Counted from the first letter of the stretch, positions 45,647-54,189 are shown. The stretch is DNA of 64,000 nt from Rhizobium redzepovicii (GCF_019793435.1 NZ_JAILYH010000017.1:1-64000); one strand, 5' to 3'. Notes: generated from the letters alone by a model not told the origin. A program made the numbers and translations.

Positions 45647-45788
45647 CTTTAGTCCTTCCTGCCGCGATAATCGCATCTATGTATCGGTTGAATGAACGCA
45701 TCCGTTTTAAAATGGTTCCGCCGGATGTTGACGGGGTGTTTACCAATGCCGATCTGAAGCCTCCTTGAATGTCTCGTTCATCTGGCGT

Positions 45789-46067
45789 TCAGATTCGAAC
45801 GTCGTTTTTTGCGCGCAGCCGGCCCTGGGCCCGCACGATCGCGGCATGCTCGGCAAGCTCCGGCCGCACCCAGCTCACTTCGTAGCGATCGGCGAAATAG
45901 CCATAGGCTATCTCGGCGGCAAGCGAGGAAACGACGGCAAGTGCAACGAGCACGATCAGCATGGAATTGGTCTTTCGGGAGGCGCCGGACGCCGGAATGG
46001 CATCGGCTGCGTTGATGATCTGAGTTAAGCAGATCCTGTCTGAAACCGCCTTGAACGGGCCGTTCAT
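45789..46067 (-). CDS. Hypothetical protein with one membrane helix, 92 aa
   Basis: A 92-residue frame with a central membrane helix (MLIVLVALAVVSSLAAEIAY, residues 36-55) followed by a charged segment (FADRYEVSWVRPELAEHAA). The N-terminal 35 residues are polar, and the ribosome site before 46067 (GGTGG) is weak, so translation may start at the internal Met 36 (45962), though no good ribosome site precedes it. An overlapping frame (45778-46071) lacks protein character. It is a third small membrane-protein gene on the same strand between gyrA and coaD. Confidence 0.5.
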   Translation of the reverse strand: MNGPFKAVSDRICLTQIINAADAIPASGASRKTNSMLIVLVALAVVSSLAAEIAYGYFADRYEVSWVRPELAEHAAIVRAQGRLRAKNDVRI

Positions 46068-46157
46068 CCACCGTTCAACCGTCCGGGATGATTGGCCAAA
46101 TCACTTGCGGCAAGCCGGCATCCGTGACAAAAGGCGTCAAACCAACGGTCGGGCCAG

Positions 46158-46652
46158 ATGACGACAGCTTTTTATCCCGGGTCTTTCGACCCGATCACCA
46201 ATGGGCATGTGGATGTTCTGGTCCAGGCACTGAACGTCGCCGAAAAGGTGATCGTCGCGATCGGTATCCACCCCGGCAAAGCGCCGCTCTTTTCCTTCGA
46301 AGAGAGAGCCGAGCTGATCCGCCTTTCGCTGGCGGAAGCGCTGCCCGGCAAGACCGGCGACATCGACGTCGTCGCTTTCGACAATCTGGTCGTCGACGCC
46401 GCCCGCGCCCATGGCGCCACGCTTTTGATCCGCGGTCTCCGCGACGGCACCGATCTTGATTACGAAATGCAGATGGCCGGCATGAACAGGACGATGGCGC
46501 CCGATATCCAGACCATCTTTTTGCCGGCGGGAACGGCCTCGCGGCCCATTACGGCCACATTGGTCCGCCAGATCGCCGCCATGGGCGGCGATGTCAGCGC
46601 CTTCGTGCCGGCCGCCGTCTTGCAAGCCCTCTCATCCAAGCGCCCAGACTGA
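46158..46652 (+). CDS. coaD: Phosphopantetheine adenylyltransferase
   Basis: A 164-residue hexameric enzyme that adenylylates 4'-phosphopantetheine to dephospho-CoA in coenzyme A synthesis. N-terminal nucleotidyltransferase motif FYPGSFDPITNGHVDVLVQA (with the T/N-x-G-H motif) and the second motif LIRGLRDGTDLDYEMQMA are intact. Length and start match the family. Confidence 0.95.
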   Translation: MTTAFYPGSFDPITNGHVDVLVQALNVAEKVIVAIGIHPGKAPLFSFEERAELIRLSLAEALPGKTGDIDVVAFDNLVVDAARAHGATLLIRGLRDGTDLDYEMQMAGMNRTMAPDIQTIFLPAGTASRPITATLVRQIAAMGGDVSAFVPAAVLQALSSKRPD

Positions 46653-46710
46653 TAAATACGAAGTCTGGCAAGCGCAAAGACCAGGCGAAACCCGCCGCAA
46701 CGGAGCCCAT

Positions 46711-47283
46711 ATGAAACTCTTTTATCTCGCATTTGCCGGCGTGTTGTATCTCGCCTCCTTCGCGGGGGACGCCTTCGCCCAGTCGGCCGATCATTATCTC
46801 ACCATCCAGTTGAAGAACGGCCCCGTCGTCATCCAGCTGATGCCTGAGGTAGCGCCGAAGCATGTCGCCCAGATCGAGGCGCTGGCCAAGAAGGGTGAAT
46901 ACGACAACGTCGCCTTCCACCGCGTCATCGACGGCTTCATGGCCCAAACCGGCGACGTCAAATACGGCAATATGGAAAAGGGTTTCGATGCGAGTCTCGC
47001 CGGCACCGGCTCCTCCGACATGCCGGATATTCCGGCCGAGTTCTCCAAGACCCCGTTCGTGCGCGGCACGGTCGGCATGGCCCGCTCGCAGGATCCGAAT
47101 TCCGCCAATTCGCAGTTCTTCATCATGTTCGCCGACGGCTCCTTCCTCAACGGCCAGTACACCGTTGTCGGCAAGGTCGTGTCCGGCATGGAAAATGTCG
47201 ACAAGATCAAGCGCGGCGAAGGCCAGAACGGCGAAGTCAAAAGTCCCGACCGGATGATCAAGGTCGCCCTGGGCAAGAAGTAA
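46711..47283 (+). CDS. Periplasmic cyclophilin-type peptidyl-prolyl isomerase
   Basis: A 190-residue cyclophilin with a signal peptide (MKLFYLAFAGVLYLASFAGD...AFA) directing it to the periplasm, where it assists folding. Active-site segments FHRVIDGFMAQTGD (catalytic Arg), NSANSQFFIMFADG and LNGQYTVVGKVVSGMENV. Start 46711 chosen because the signal sequence begins there. A cytoplasmic paralogue follows 28 bases later, an arrangement pointing to tandem duplication with divergent targeting. Confidence 0.93.
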   Translation: MKLFYLAFAGVLYLASFAGDAFAQSADHYLTIQLKNGPVVIQLMPEVAPKHVAQIEALAKKGEYDNVAFHRVIDGFMAQTGDVKYGNMEKGFDASLAGTGSSDMPDIPAEFSKTPFVRGTVGMARSQDPNSANSQFFIMFADGSFLNGQYTVVGKVVSGMENVDKIKRGEGQNGEVKSPDRMIKVALGKK

Positions 47284-47311
47284 GTTACGAGAGAAACAAG
47301 AGGAGAAGGCA

Positions 47312-47821
47312 ATGGCCGAGATCAAGGATCCCGAAAACACCATCATTCTGGAAACCACCAAGGGCAAGGTTGTCATTCAGCTTCTGCCGCAGGTCGCCCC
47401 GGAGCATGTCGCCCGCATCAAGGAACTCGCCCGCGAAAAGGCCTATGACGGCGTCGTTTTCCACCGCGTCATCCAGGATTTCATGGCGCAGACGGGCGAT
47501 GTCGAATTCGGCAAGAAGGGCTCGGAAACCTTCAATCCCGGCCGCGCCGGCATGGGCGGCTCCTCCAAGCCGGATCTGAAGGCTGAATTCTCCGCGACCA
47601 CCCATACGCGCGGCACCTGCTCGATGGCCCGTTCGCAGAACCCGAACTCCGCCAATTCGCAGTTCTTCATCTGCTTCACCGACGCGCCCTGGCTGAACAA
47701 GCAGTATTCCGTCTGGGGCCAGGTCATCGAAGGCATGGACAACGTCGACAAGATCAAGCGCGGCGAGCCGGTTTCCGATCCGGACTCGATCGTGTCGATG
47801 CGGGTTGCCGCCGACGTCTGA
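47312..47821 (+). CDS. ppiB: Cytoplasmic cyclophilin-type peptidyl-prolyl isomerase
   Basis: A 169-residue PpiB-type prolyl isomerase without signal peptide. FHRVIQDFMAQTGDVEFG (catalytic Arg), MARSQNPNSANSQFFICF and WGQVIEGMDNVDKIKRGEPV match the periplasmic paralogue upstream almost segment by segment. The two probably form an operon. A hairpin 16 bases after the stop is the likely terminator. Confidence 0.94.
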   Translation: MAEIKDPENTIILETTKGKVVIQLLPQVAPEHVARIKELAREKAYDGVVFHRVIQDFMAQTGDVEFGKKGSETFNPGRAGMGGSSKPDLKAEFSATTHTRGTCSMARSQNPNSANSQFFICFTDAPWLNKQYSVWGQVIEGMDNVDKIKRGEPVSDPDSIVSMRVAADV

Positions 47822-47836
47822 TTGTGATTTCTGCTG

Positions 47837-47875
47837 AAACCCGCTCTTGCGCGTTAACCGCGTGGGGGCGGGTTT
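47837..47875 (+). terminator. Hairpin after ppiB
   Basis: AAACCCGC (47837-47844) pairs with GCGGGTTT (47868-47875), with a smaller CGCG stem inside. It lies just before queA; no long T-run. Confidence 0.5.
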
Positions 47876-47897
47876 CGCTTTGTCTGAAAGTGCCGTT

Positions 47898-48983
47898 ATG
47901 CGCGTAGACCTTTTCGATTTCGATCTGCCGGATGAACGCATCGCGTTGCGGCCCGCCGAGCCCCGCGACAGCGCCCGTCTGCTCGTCGTCAACCCCCATG
48001 CTGAAACCGTGCTCTCCGATCATCGGGTCGGCGATCTGCCGTCCTTTCTGCGGCCGGGCGATGCGCTGGTCTTCAATGACACCAAGGTCATTCCCGCCCA
48101 GCTGGAAGGCATCCGCCATCGCGAGGGTGCGGGCGGCCAGCAGGTGTCGGCAACGCTGCATATGCGCATCGGCCCCAGCCGCTGGAAGGCCTTTGCAAAA
48201 CCCGGCAAGCGCATCAAGGAGGGCGACCGCATCGCCTTCGGTCATAGCGGCGAAAGCTGCTTTCTTGGCGCGCTCGATGCCACCGTCGAGGAAAAGGGCG
48301 AGGCCGGCGAAGTGACGCTCGCCTTCGATCTCGCAGGCCCGGCGCTCGACGAGGCAATCGCCGCCGTCGGCCATATTCCGCTACCGCCCTATATCGCCGC
48401 CAAGCGCCCCGATGACGAGCGGGACCGCGCTGACTACCAGACGATCTACGCCCGCGAGGAGGGCGCCGTCGCTGCCCCCACCGCCGGCCTGCATTTCACG
48501 CCTGCGCTGTTCGAAGCGCTCGACAGAGCCGGCATCGAACGCCATTTCGTCACGCTGCATGTCGGCGCCGGCACCTTCCTGCCCGTGAAGGCTGACGACA
48601 CCGTCGATCACAAGATGCACCTTGAAAGCGGCACTGTCAGCCCTGAGACTGCCGCGCAACTGAACGCCGTCAAGGCAAGGGGCGGGCGCATCGTCTGCGT
48701 CGGCACGACCTCGCTGCGGCTGATCGAAAGTGCTGCGGAAGAAAGCGGCGAGATCCGCGGCTGGAGCGGCGCCACCGGCATCTTTATCACGCCCGGCTAT
48801 CGCTTCAAGGCTGTGGACATGCTGATGACCAATTTCCACCTGCCGCGCTCGACACTGTTCATGCTGGTCTCGGCCTTTTCAGGCTTCGAAACCATGCATG
48901 CGGCCTATGAACACGCCATTTCGACAGGCTACCGCTTCTACTCCTACGGAGACGCGAGCCTTCTTTTCCGGAAAGACAAATGA
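47898..48983 (+). CDS. queA: S-adenosylmethionine:tRNA ribosyltransferase-isomerase
   Basis: A 361-residue enzyme that transfers the ribosyl group of AdoMet onto preQ1 in tRNA, giving epoxyqueuosine. Family segments: FDFDLPDERIALRPAEPRDS, DTKVIPAQLEGIR, PTAGLHFTPALFEAL, HLESGTVSPETAAQLNA and TTSLRLIES. Start at 47898 (MRVDLFDFDL). The stop overlaps the tgt start (ATGA), coupling two successive queuosine steps. Confidence 0.95.
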   Translation: MRVDLFDFDLPDERIALRPAEPRDSARLLVVNPHAETVLSDHRVGDLPSFLRPGDALVFNDTKVIPAQLEGIRHREGAGGQQVSATLHMRIGPSRWKAFAKPGKRIKEGDRIAFGHSGESCFLGALDATVEEKGEAGEVTLAFDLAGPALDEAIAAVGHIPLPPYIAAKRPDDERDRADYQTIYAREEGAVAAPTAGLHFTPALFEALDRAGIERHFVTLHVGAGTFLPVKADDTVDHKMHLESGTVSPETAAQLNAVKARGGRIVCVGTTSLRLIESAAEESGEIRGWSGATGIFITPGYRFKAVDMLMTNFHLPRSTLFMLVSAFSGFETMHAAYEHAISTGYRFYSYGDASLLFRKDK

Positions 48984-50110
48984 CAGAAAACTTCCAATTT
49001 ACGTTGAAGAAGACTGATGCCGGCGCGCGCCTCGGCGAAATTTCCATGCCGCGCGGCACCATCCGCACGCCGGCCTTCATGCCGGTGGGCACCGTCGGCA
49101 CCGTCAAGGCGATGTATCTCGACCAGGTGCGCGAGACCGGCGCCGACATCATCCTCGGCAATACCTATCATCTGATGCTGCGCCCCAGTGCCGAGCGCGT
49201 CGCCCGCCTCGGCGGCCTGCACAAGCTGATCCGCTGGGAACACCCGATCCTGACGGATTCCGGCGGTTTTCAGGTCATGTCGCTCTCCGGCCTGCGCAAG
49301 CTCGACGAGCAGGGCGTCACCTTCAAGTCGCATGTCGACGGCAGTCTGCACCATATGTCGCCGGAGCGCTCCATCGAGATCCAGGGGCTGCTCGGCTCCG
49401 ATATCCAGATGCAGCTCGACGAATGCGTGGCGCTGCCGGCCGAGCCGAAGGAGATCGAGCGCGCCATGGAAATGTCGCTGCGCTGGGCCGAGCGCTGCCG
49501 GGTCGCTTTCGGCGAGCAGCCTGGAAAAGCGATGTTCGGCATCGTCCAGGGCGGCGACATCCCGGCGCTGCGTATCCGCTCGGCCGAGGCGCTGAGTCAG
49601 CTCGACCTCAAGGGTTATGCGATCGGCGGCCTTGCTGTCGGCGAACCGCAGGACGTCATGCTGCAGATGCTGGAAACGACGCTGCCGGTGCTGCCGCTGG
49701 AAAAGCCGCGCTACCTCATGGGCGTCGGCACGCCTGACGATATGCTGAAATCGGTCGCCCGCGGCATCGACATGTTCGACTGCGTCATGCCGACCCGCTC
49801 CGGCCGCCACGGCCTGGCCTTTACCCGCCGCGGCAAGGTCAATATCCGCAATGCCCGCCATGCCGAGGACATGCGCCCGCTCGACGATCAGTCGAACTGC
49901 CCGGCCTCGCGCGACTATTCACGCGCCTATCTGCACCATCTCGTCCGCTCCAACGAAGCACTCGGCGGCATGCTGCTCTCCTGGCACAATCTGGCCTACT
50001 ACCAGGAACTGATGCAGGGCATCCGCAAGGCAATCGCCGAAGGCCGCTTCGCCGATTTCATGGCGGAGACGATGGAGGAATGGGCGAGAGGCGACCTCGA
50101 ACCGGTGTAA
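48980..50110 (+). CDS. tgt: tRNA-guanine transglycosylase
   Basis: A 376-residue enzyme that swaps guanine 34 of target tRNAs for preQ1. The catalytic pocket is present (LTDSGGFQVMSLSGLRKL; FDCVMPTRSGRHG). The C-terminal zinc site is unusual: where E. coli-type enzymes have C-x-C-x2-C, this protein reads S-N-C-P-A-S before RDYSRAYLHHL, so two of the three Cys ligands are Ser, while the downstream SWHNL His remains. Start is the ATGA shared with queA. Ends three bases before the convergent acyltransferase stop. Confidence 0.95.
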   Translation: MTENFQFTLKKTDAGARLGEISMPRGTIRTPAFMPVGTVGTVKAMYLDQVRETGADIILGNTYHLMLRPSAERVARLGGLHKLIRWEHPILTDSGGFQVMSLSGLRKLDEQGVTFKSHVDGSLHHMSPERSIEIQGLLGSDIQMQLDECVALPAEPKEIERAMEMSLRWAERCRVAFGEQPGKAMFGIVQGGDIPALRIRSAEALSQLDLKGYAIGGLAVGEPQDVMLQMLETTLPVLPLEKPRYLMGVGTPDDMLKSVARGIDMFDCVMPTRSGRHGLAFTRRGKVNIRNARHAEDMRPLDDQSNCPASRDYSRAYLHHLVRSNEALGGMLLSWHNLAYYQELMQGIRKAIAEGRFADFMAETMEEWARGDLEPV

Positions 50111-50112
50111 GG

Positions 50113-51195
50113 CTACGTCACCCCCGCCTGGCTTTCCGAGGTAACCTTGGACACCGGACTTGGTGCAACCATCATTCCGAGCTTTTTGCGCACCGGCTCG
50201 TCGAAGCGAATGGCGACGACGCTGGCCACAATGAAAATCGCTATCACGACGACCATACCGGCCGCCGGGGAGGCTGGGAGGGCAAAGCCTCTTTGCCGCA
50301 GTAAATGCAGTAACTCGAAGATAGGCGCATGTAGGATATAAATCGGATAGGAAACTATCCCCAGCCAGCGGAATACCAGCTCGACAAGGCCGGTCTGCCT
50401 CGTGCGCATTGCGATCCAGACAATGGCTGGGAAAATCACCAAGCACATGAAAAGATCAAAATAGGGAAAACCGTAGAATGTGCTCGCGGGTATATTCGCG
50501 ATCACAATCAGGCAACCACAGAGGAAAATGCCGATGGTGTTGCCTCTATTGAATGCATTCGGCAGCCGAACCTCGTACAACCTGTAAAGGCAGATCCCGA
50601 GCGAGAACGAGAACAAAATTCTCGAGAAGCCAAATCCGAAGTAGCCCGCCTGATGGCCAATGTCGAAATTGCCTCCAAGGGCTCCGTACAAGGTGATACC
50701 CGCTGTCCCGAGGGCGATGGCGAGCAAGATTCTGGACGAAAGTCGCACCAGAAGAATGGAGAACAGCACTCCAGCCCAGAGTTCGAAGAAGAGCGACCAA
50801 CTCGGCCCGTTTAACGGAAAGGCGCCGCCCGTGCCTGCGTTTGGAATGAATAGAATCGCCCGCAGCAGAAGGCCGGCCAGGGTGAGGTAATCCAAGCCGA
50901 ATTGAACGGCATAGCTGACGAGGCCGACAGGAAGCGACAGCAGATAGACAGGATAAAGCCGAATGATACGCTGCAGCAGAAATCCGCCGGGCGAAATCTG
51001 TCTCGTTGCCAGTTGCCGTTCGTATGAATTTGCAAGAACGACGCCGCTCAAAAGAAAGAAGAGATCAACGGCAAGGTAGCTGATATTCACGGGTATCGGA
51101 CCAAGCGTGCCGCCGGTATGCAAAAACATGACCATGATGGCCGCGATTCCCCGCAAGGCTTCAAGACCTGTGAAAAATCGCTTGCCGGTATTCAA
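50113..51195 (-). CDS. Acyltransferase family 3 membrane protein (OafA/YrhL-like)
   Basis: A 360-residue protein with about ten membrane helices. The N-terminal FTGLEALRGIAAIMVMFLHT carries the catalytic-type Arg and His of the acyltransferase 3 family, which O-acetylate surface sugars, lipids or antibiotics. Start is a TTG at 51195 preceded by GGGGGA; no ATG precedes the conserved RGIAA segment. Base composition is more AT-rich than in neighbouring housekeeping genes, suggesting acquisition. Isolated, so the acceptor is unknown; modification of exopolysaccharide or LPS is the usual inference. Confidence 0.85.
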   Translation of the reverse strand: MNTGKRFFTGLEALRGIAAIMVMFLHTGGTLGPIPVNISYLAVDLFFLLSGVVLANSYERQLATRQISPGGFLLQRIIRLYPVYLLSLPVGLVSYAVQFGLDYLTLAGLLLRAILFIPNAGTGGAFPLNGPSWSLFFELWAGVLFSILLVRLSSRILLAIALGTAGITLYGALGGNFDIGHQAGYFGFGFSRILFSFSLGICLYRLYEVRLPNAFNRGNTIGIFLCGCLIVIANIPASTFYGFPYFDLFMCLVIFPAIVWIAMRTRQTGLVELVFRWLGIVSYPIYILHAPIFELLHLLRQRGFALPASPAAGMVVVIAIFIVASVVAIRFDEPVRKKLGMMVAPSPVSKVTSESQAGVT

Positions 51196-51301
51196 CCTGC
51201 CAATCCCCCGCTGATGGTTTTTTACTCCAGCACGATTTCAAAATAGTTAGCGTAACGAATACAAGTGCTGAATAGTGTTTCATCCAACCAATGCCAGCGC
51301 G

Positions 51302-51353
51302 TCAAATGCCGTTGCTGTTGGCATCCGGTATCATCGGCACGCCGCTCATCCGG
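51302..51353 (-). pseudogene. Remnant of a duplicated DUF4864 gene (C-terminal end)
   Basis: Translated on the minus strand it ends RMSGVPMIPDANSNGI, matching the end of the intact gene at 51889-52317 (RINGVQIMPDADSKGI). DNA identity runs for about 50 bases, with roughly ten mismatches, and ends upstream in unrelated sequence. It looks like the decayed tail of a tandem copy. Confidence 0.65.
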
Positions 51354-51419
51354 AACTGAAGCAGGGTCCGCAAAGCGATCGCTGAAGGCCGCATCGTCTC
51401 CACCTTATGGTGCCCTCGG

Positions 51420-51803
51420 TCAGCGGGTGGGAGTGCAACTTCCGACATCGGCCGGTTTGACGCGGCCGGTCTGAAGATCGCTCCATTGCGGTATGGACGG
51501 ATCGGGGCCACCGATCGAGGCCTCAAACGCGGCGCGGTCCAGCTTGACCAGCCGTCCGCTTGAAAGGATGCTCACCATCTCCTTCTTGCTCACATAAGCC
51601 AGGCTGGCATCCAGCCGGCAGAAGAACTGCTTGCTGCCGTTCGATACGACCCAGCCGTAGCCGCCGGCCTTTCCTTTGGTCAGTTTTCCGACGGGATAAC
51701 TCTGCTGTGCAAGCCTTGAAAAGGATTCCGCATGCGCCACACATGGCACGGTGGAAAGGCCGATGATGACCGTTTCAAGCGACCGCGTGAAGGAAATAGG
51801 CAT
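51420..51803 (-). CDS. Hypothetical exported protein, 127 aa
   Basis: A 127-residue protein with a signal peptide ending near CVAHA-ES. The mature part (YPVGKLTKGKAGGYGWVVSN, then KKEMVSILSSGRLVKLDRAAFEAS) matches no family I recognise. One Cys is present in the FFCRLD segment and one near the C-terminus. The intact DUF4864 gene lies 85 bases upstream on the same strand, and a decayed fragment of a DUF4864 copy lies on the other side. Confidence 0.55.
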   Translation of the reverse strand: MPISFTRSLETVIIGLSTVPCVAHAESFSRLAQQSYPVGKLTKGKAGGYGWVVSNGSKQFFCRLDASLAYVSKKEMVSILSSGRLVKLDRAAFEASIGGPDPSIPQWSDLQTGRVKPADVGSCTPTR

Positions 51804-51888
51804 TGAGCTTCACCCCTGACAGAAAACCATAAGTTCTCTACGTGCTGGGGATGCGGAACACAACTTTAATATGAAAAATACTCAATCG

Positions 51889-52317
51889 CTAGATGCCCTT
51901 GCTGTCGGCATCCGGCATGATCTGCACGCCGTTGATCCGGTAGCTGCCGTCCGGCTGGCGGGTGATCTGGTAGATCGCCGTCCAATCCTTGCCGTCGCGG
52001 CCGGAGATCAGCACCTCGTGATAGATCAGCGCGCCGTTGTCGATCGAGCGGCTGCGGCCGAAGGCGTAGTTGCCGGGATGATAGACCGGCTCGTAGCTCT
52101 TCTTCACCATGGCGAAGAACAGGTTCTTGTCGGGATACATCGCCCTGATGCCGGGAGCGGCGAAGGAATAGGCGGTCTCGGCATCGTCCTTGAGGAAGGC
52201 TTTGATCTGTTCTTCGATCATCGTCCGCGTCGTGTCGATGGGGTCTTCGGCGCGAGTCGAGACTGTGGAGAAGAGGGACGCGGCACACAGAATGACAACT
52301 GCGAAGAAGGCGCGCAT
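51889..52317 (-). CDS. DUF4864 domain-containing exported protein
   Basis: A 142-residue protein with a signal peptide (MRAFFAVVILCAASLFSTVS) and the DUF4864 domain: DTTRTMIEEQIKAFLKDDAE, AYSFAAPGIRAMYPDKNLFF, VYHPGNYAFGRS and the C-terminal YRINGVQIMPDADSKGI. Function unknown; fold is cystatin/NTF2-like by family. A partial second copy of its 3' end lies at 51302-51353. Confidence 0.8.
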   Translation of the reverse strand: MRAFFAVVILCAASLFSTVSTRAEDPIDTTRTMIEEQIKAFLKDDAETAYSFAAPGIRAMYPDKNLFFAMVKKSYEPVYHPGNYAFGRSRSIDNGALIYHEVLISGRDGKDWTAIYQITRQPDGSYRINGVQIMPDADSKGI

Positions 52318-52397
52318 GGGGAATCTCCCGCTCTATCGGAGAATGATCCCCGAAAGAGCAGAAGTGTAGGCGATTTTTTACTTAAGAAAAGCGGACT

Positions 52398-53663
52398 TTA
52401 CGACCAGCGGCGGAAGAGGGCGCTGGCATTGACGCCGCCGAAGCCGAAACCGTTGGTGATGGCGTAGTCCATCGTCAGCGGCCGCGCCATCTTGCCGACG
52501 ATATCGATCCCATCGGCGACGGCATCGGCGTGATCCAGGTTGCGGGTCGGCGGCGCGATCTGATCGCGTAGCGCCAGGATGGTGAAAATCGCCTCCAGCC
52601 CGCCGGCAGCACCCAGCAGATGGCCGGTCGCTGATTTCGTCGCGCTGACGGCAATGCCGCCATCGCGGCCGAAGACTGTGGCGATCGCCGCGATCTCGCC
52701 TTTGTCGCCGACCGGTGTCGAGGTCGCATGCGCGTTCAGATGCTTGACCTCGGACGCCGGGATCTTCGCCTGCCGGAGCGCTGCCTCGATCGCCCGGCGC
52801 GCGCCGTCGCCGTCTTCGGGACCTGAGGTCATGTGGTAGGCGTCCGCTGCCGTGCCGTAGCCGACGAGTTCGGCAAGCGGCGTCGCGCCGCGAGCAAGTG
52901 CATGCTTCAGCGTTTCGATCACCAGGATGCCGGCGCCTTCGCCCATGACGAAGCCGTCGCGCGCCGTGTCGAAGGGCCGCGACGCCAGCTCCGGCGTTTG
53001 GTTGAAGCCGGTGGAAAGGGCACGCGCCGCGGCAAAACCGCCAAGGCTCACCTTGTCGATGCAGGCCTCGGCGCCGCCGCAGATCGCCACATCCGCTTCG
53101 CCGGAACGGATCAGCCGCGCCGCATCGCCGATCGCCTGGACGCTGGCCGCACACGCCGTTACCGGCGCGCCGAGCGGGCCCTTGAAGCCGTAGCGGATGC
53201 TGACCTGGCCGGCGGCGAGGTTGACGAGGAAGGAGGGCACGGTGAAGGGCGACAGCCGCCGGACGCCGCGCGCCTCACCGATCCGGACTGCCTCGGCGAT
53301 GGCAGGAAAGCCGCCGACGCCCGAGGCGATGATCGTTGCCGTGCGTTCGCGCGCGCCTTCGTCGGTTGGCATCCAACCGGCCTGCTTCACCGCCTCCTCC
53401 GTCGCCGCCATGGCGAACTGGATGAAGCGGTCCATCTTCTTTTGGTCCTTGGGCGTGATGTAACGGTCGGGATAGAAACCGGCCTCCGCATCCTCTGTGG
53501 TATCAGGAACGATGCCGCCGACCTTGGCCGGCAGCTCGCCGACGATATCGTCCGAAAGCAGCCTCAGCCCCGACCTGCCGTCAAGAAGGCGCCTCCAGGC
53601 GAGCTCGACGCCTGTGCCGAGCGGCGAGACAAGTCCCATGCCGGTGACAACAATGCGGTCCAT
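52398..53663 (-). CDS. FabF-type beta-ketoacyl-ACP synthase
   Basis: A 421-residue condensing enzyme, likely KAS II-like. The catalytic triad is complete: Cys171 (TACAAS), His312 (NAHATSTPVGD) and His348 (SATGHLLGAAGG), with Lys343. It extends acyl-ACP with malonyl-ACP. No acyl-carrier-protein or ketoreductase gene is adjacent; instead an HxlR regulator starts the operon 13 bases upstream. It is therefore probably a paralogue with a specialised role (very-long-chain or secondary lipid), not the core FabF of the acpP cluster. Start ATG 53663 fits MDRIVVTGMG. Confidence 0.92.
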   Translation of the reverse strand: MDRIVVTGMGLVSPLGTGVELAWRRLLDGRSGLRLLSDDIVGELPAKVGGIVPDTTEDAEAGFYPDRYITPKDQKKMDRFIQFAMAATEEAVKQAGWMPTDEGARERTATIIASGVGGFPAIAEAVRIGEARGVRRLSPFTVPSFLVNLAAGQVSIRYGFKGPLGAPVTACAASVQAIGDAARLIRSGEADVAICGGAEACIDKVSLGGFAAARALSTGFNQTPELASRPFDTARDGFVMGEGAGILVIETLKHALARGATPLAELVGYGTAADAYHMTSGPEDGDGARRAIEAALRQAKIPASEVKHLNAHATSTPVGDKGEIAAIATVFGRDGGIAVSATKSATGHLLGAAGGLEAIFTILALRDQIAPPTRNLDHADAVADGIDIVGKMARPLTMDYAITNGFGFGGVNASALFRRWS

Positions 53664-53676
53664 GATATTTTCCTCT

Positions 53677-54183
53677 CTATGCGTCGATGCCGAGATACCA
53701 GGCGCGCATGCGGGCGATCCGCGCACGCATCTCGTCATCGGCTGCGGGGCCTGGAAGCAGGCTGGTGTTTTCGGGTGTCACTTCTTCGCCGGTCCGTGCG
53801 TCGACCAGTACCGTTTGGCGCTCTCGGCCCGAAGCGGCGTCGCCGAGCAGAAAGGCGAGATCTTTCTGCGGCATGTGCCGGCTTCCCCAGGAAAACAGCG
53901 TCATCAGCACCGGAAAGAAATCGCGGCCCTTGTCCGTCAGCCGATATTCGTAGCGGGCAGGGCGCTGATGATAAAGCCGCCGTTCGAAAAGCCCCTGATC
54001 CGTCAGGTGTTTCAACCGCCGCGTCAGGATGTTCGGCGCCACTCCGAGGCTCTTCTGGAAATCGTCGAAGCGCGACAGCCCCTGAAATGCGTCGCGGACG
54101 ATGAGGATGCTCCACCAGTCGCCGACGCTGTCGAGCGCGCGCGCTGCCGGGCATTTGAATTGGCTGAAGCTCGTCCGTTGCAT
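53677..54183 (-). CDS. HxlR-family transcriptional regulator
   Basis: A 168-residue winged-helix regulator of the HxlR family. FKCPAARALDSVGDWWSILI is the diagnostic N-terminal helix with a redox-type Cys, and FDDFQKSLGVAPNILTRRLK holds the recognition helix. The C-terminal extension (about 70 residues) is longer than in minimal HxlR proteins. Start at 54183 is preferred over 54219 because a perfect dyad (54190-54206) lies just upstream and would otherwise be inside the gene. Likely autoregulates the hxlR-fabF-like operon. Confidence 0.87.
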   Translation of the reverse strand: MQRTSFSQFKCPAARALDSVGDWWSILIVRDAFQGLSRFDDFQKSLGVAPNILTRRLKHLTDQGLFERRLYHQRPARYEYRLTDKGRDFFPVLMTLFSWGSRHMPQKDLAFLLGDAASGRERQTVLVDARTGEEVTPENTSLLPGPAADDEMRARIARMRAWYLGIDA

Positions 54184-54189
54184 AGGGAT

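Noticed and set aside
45778..46071. Alternative 97-residue frame overlapping the 92-residue small membrane protein
   Set aside because: It is Arg/Cys-rich with no membrane helix or ribosome site, while the 92-residue frame has a clear helix.
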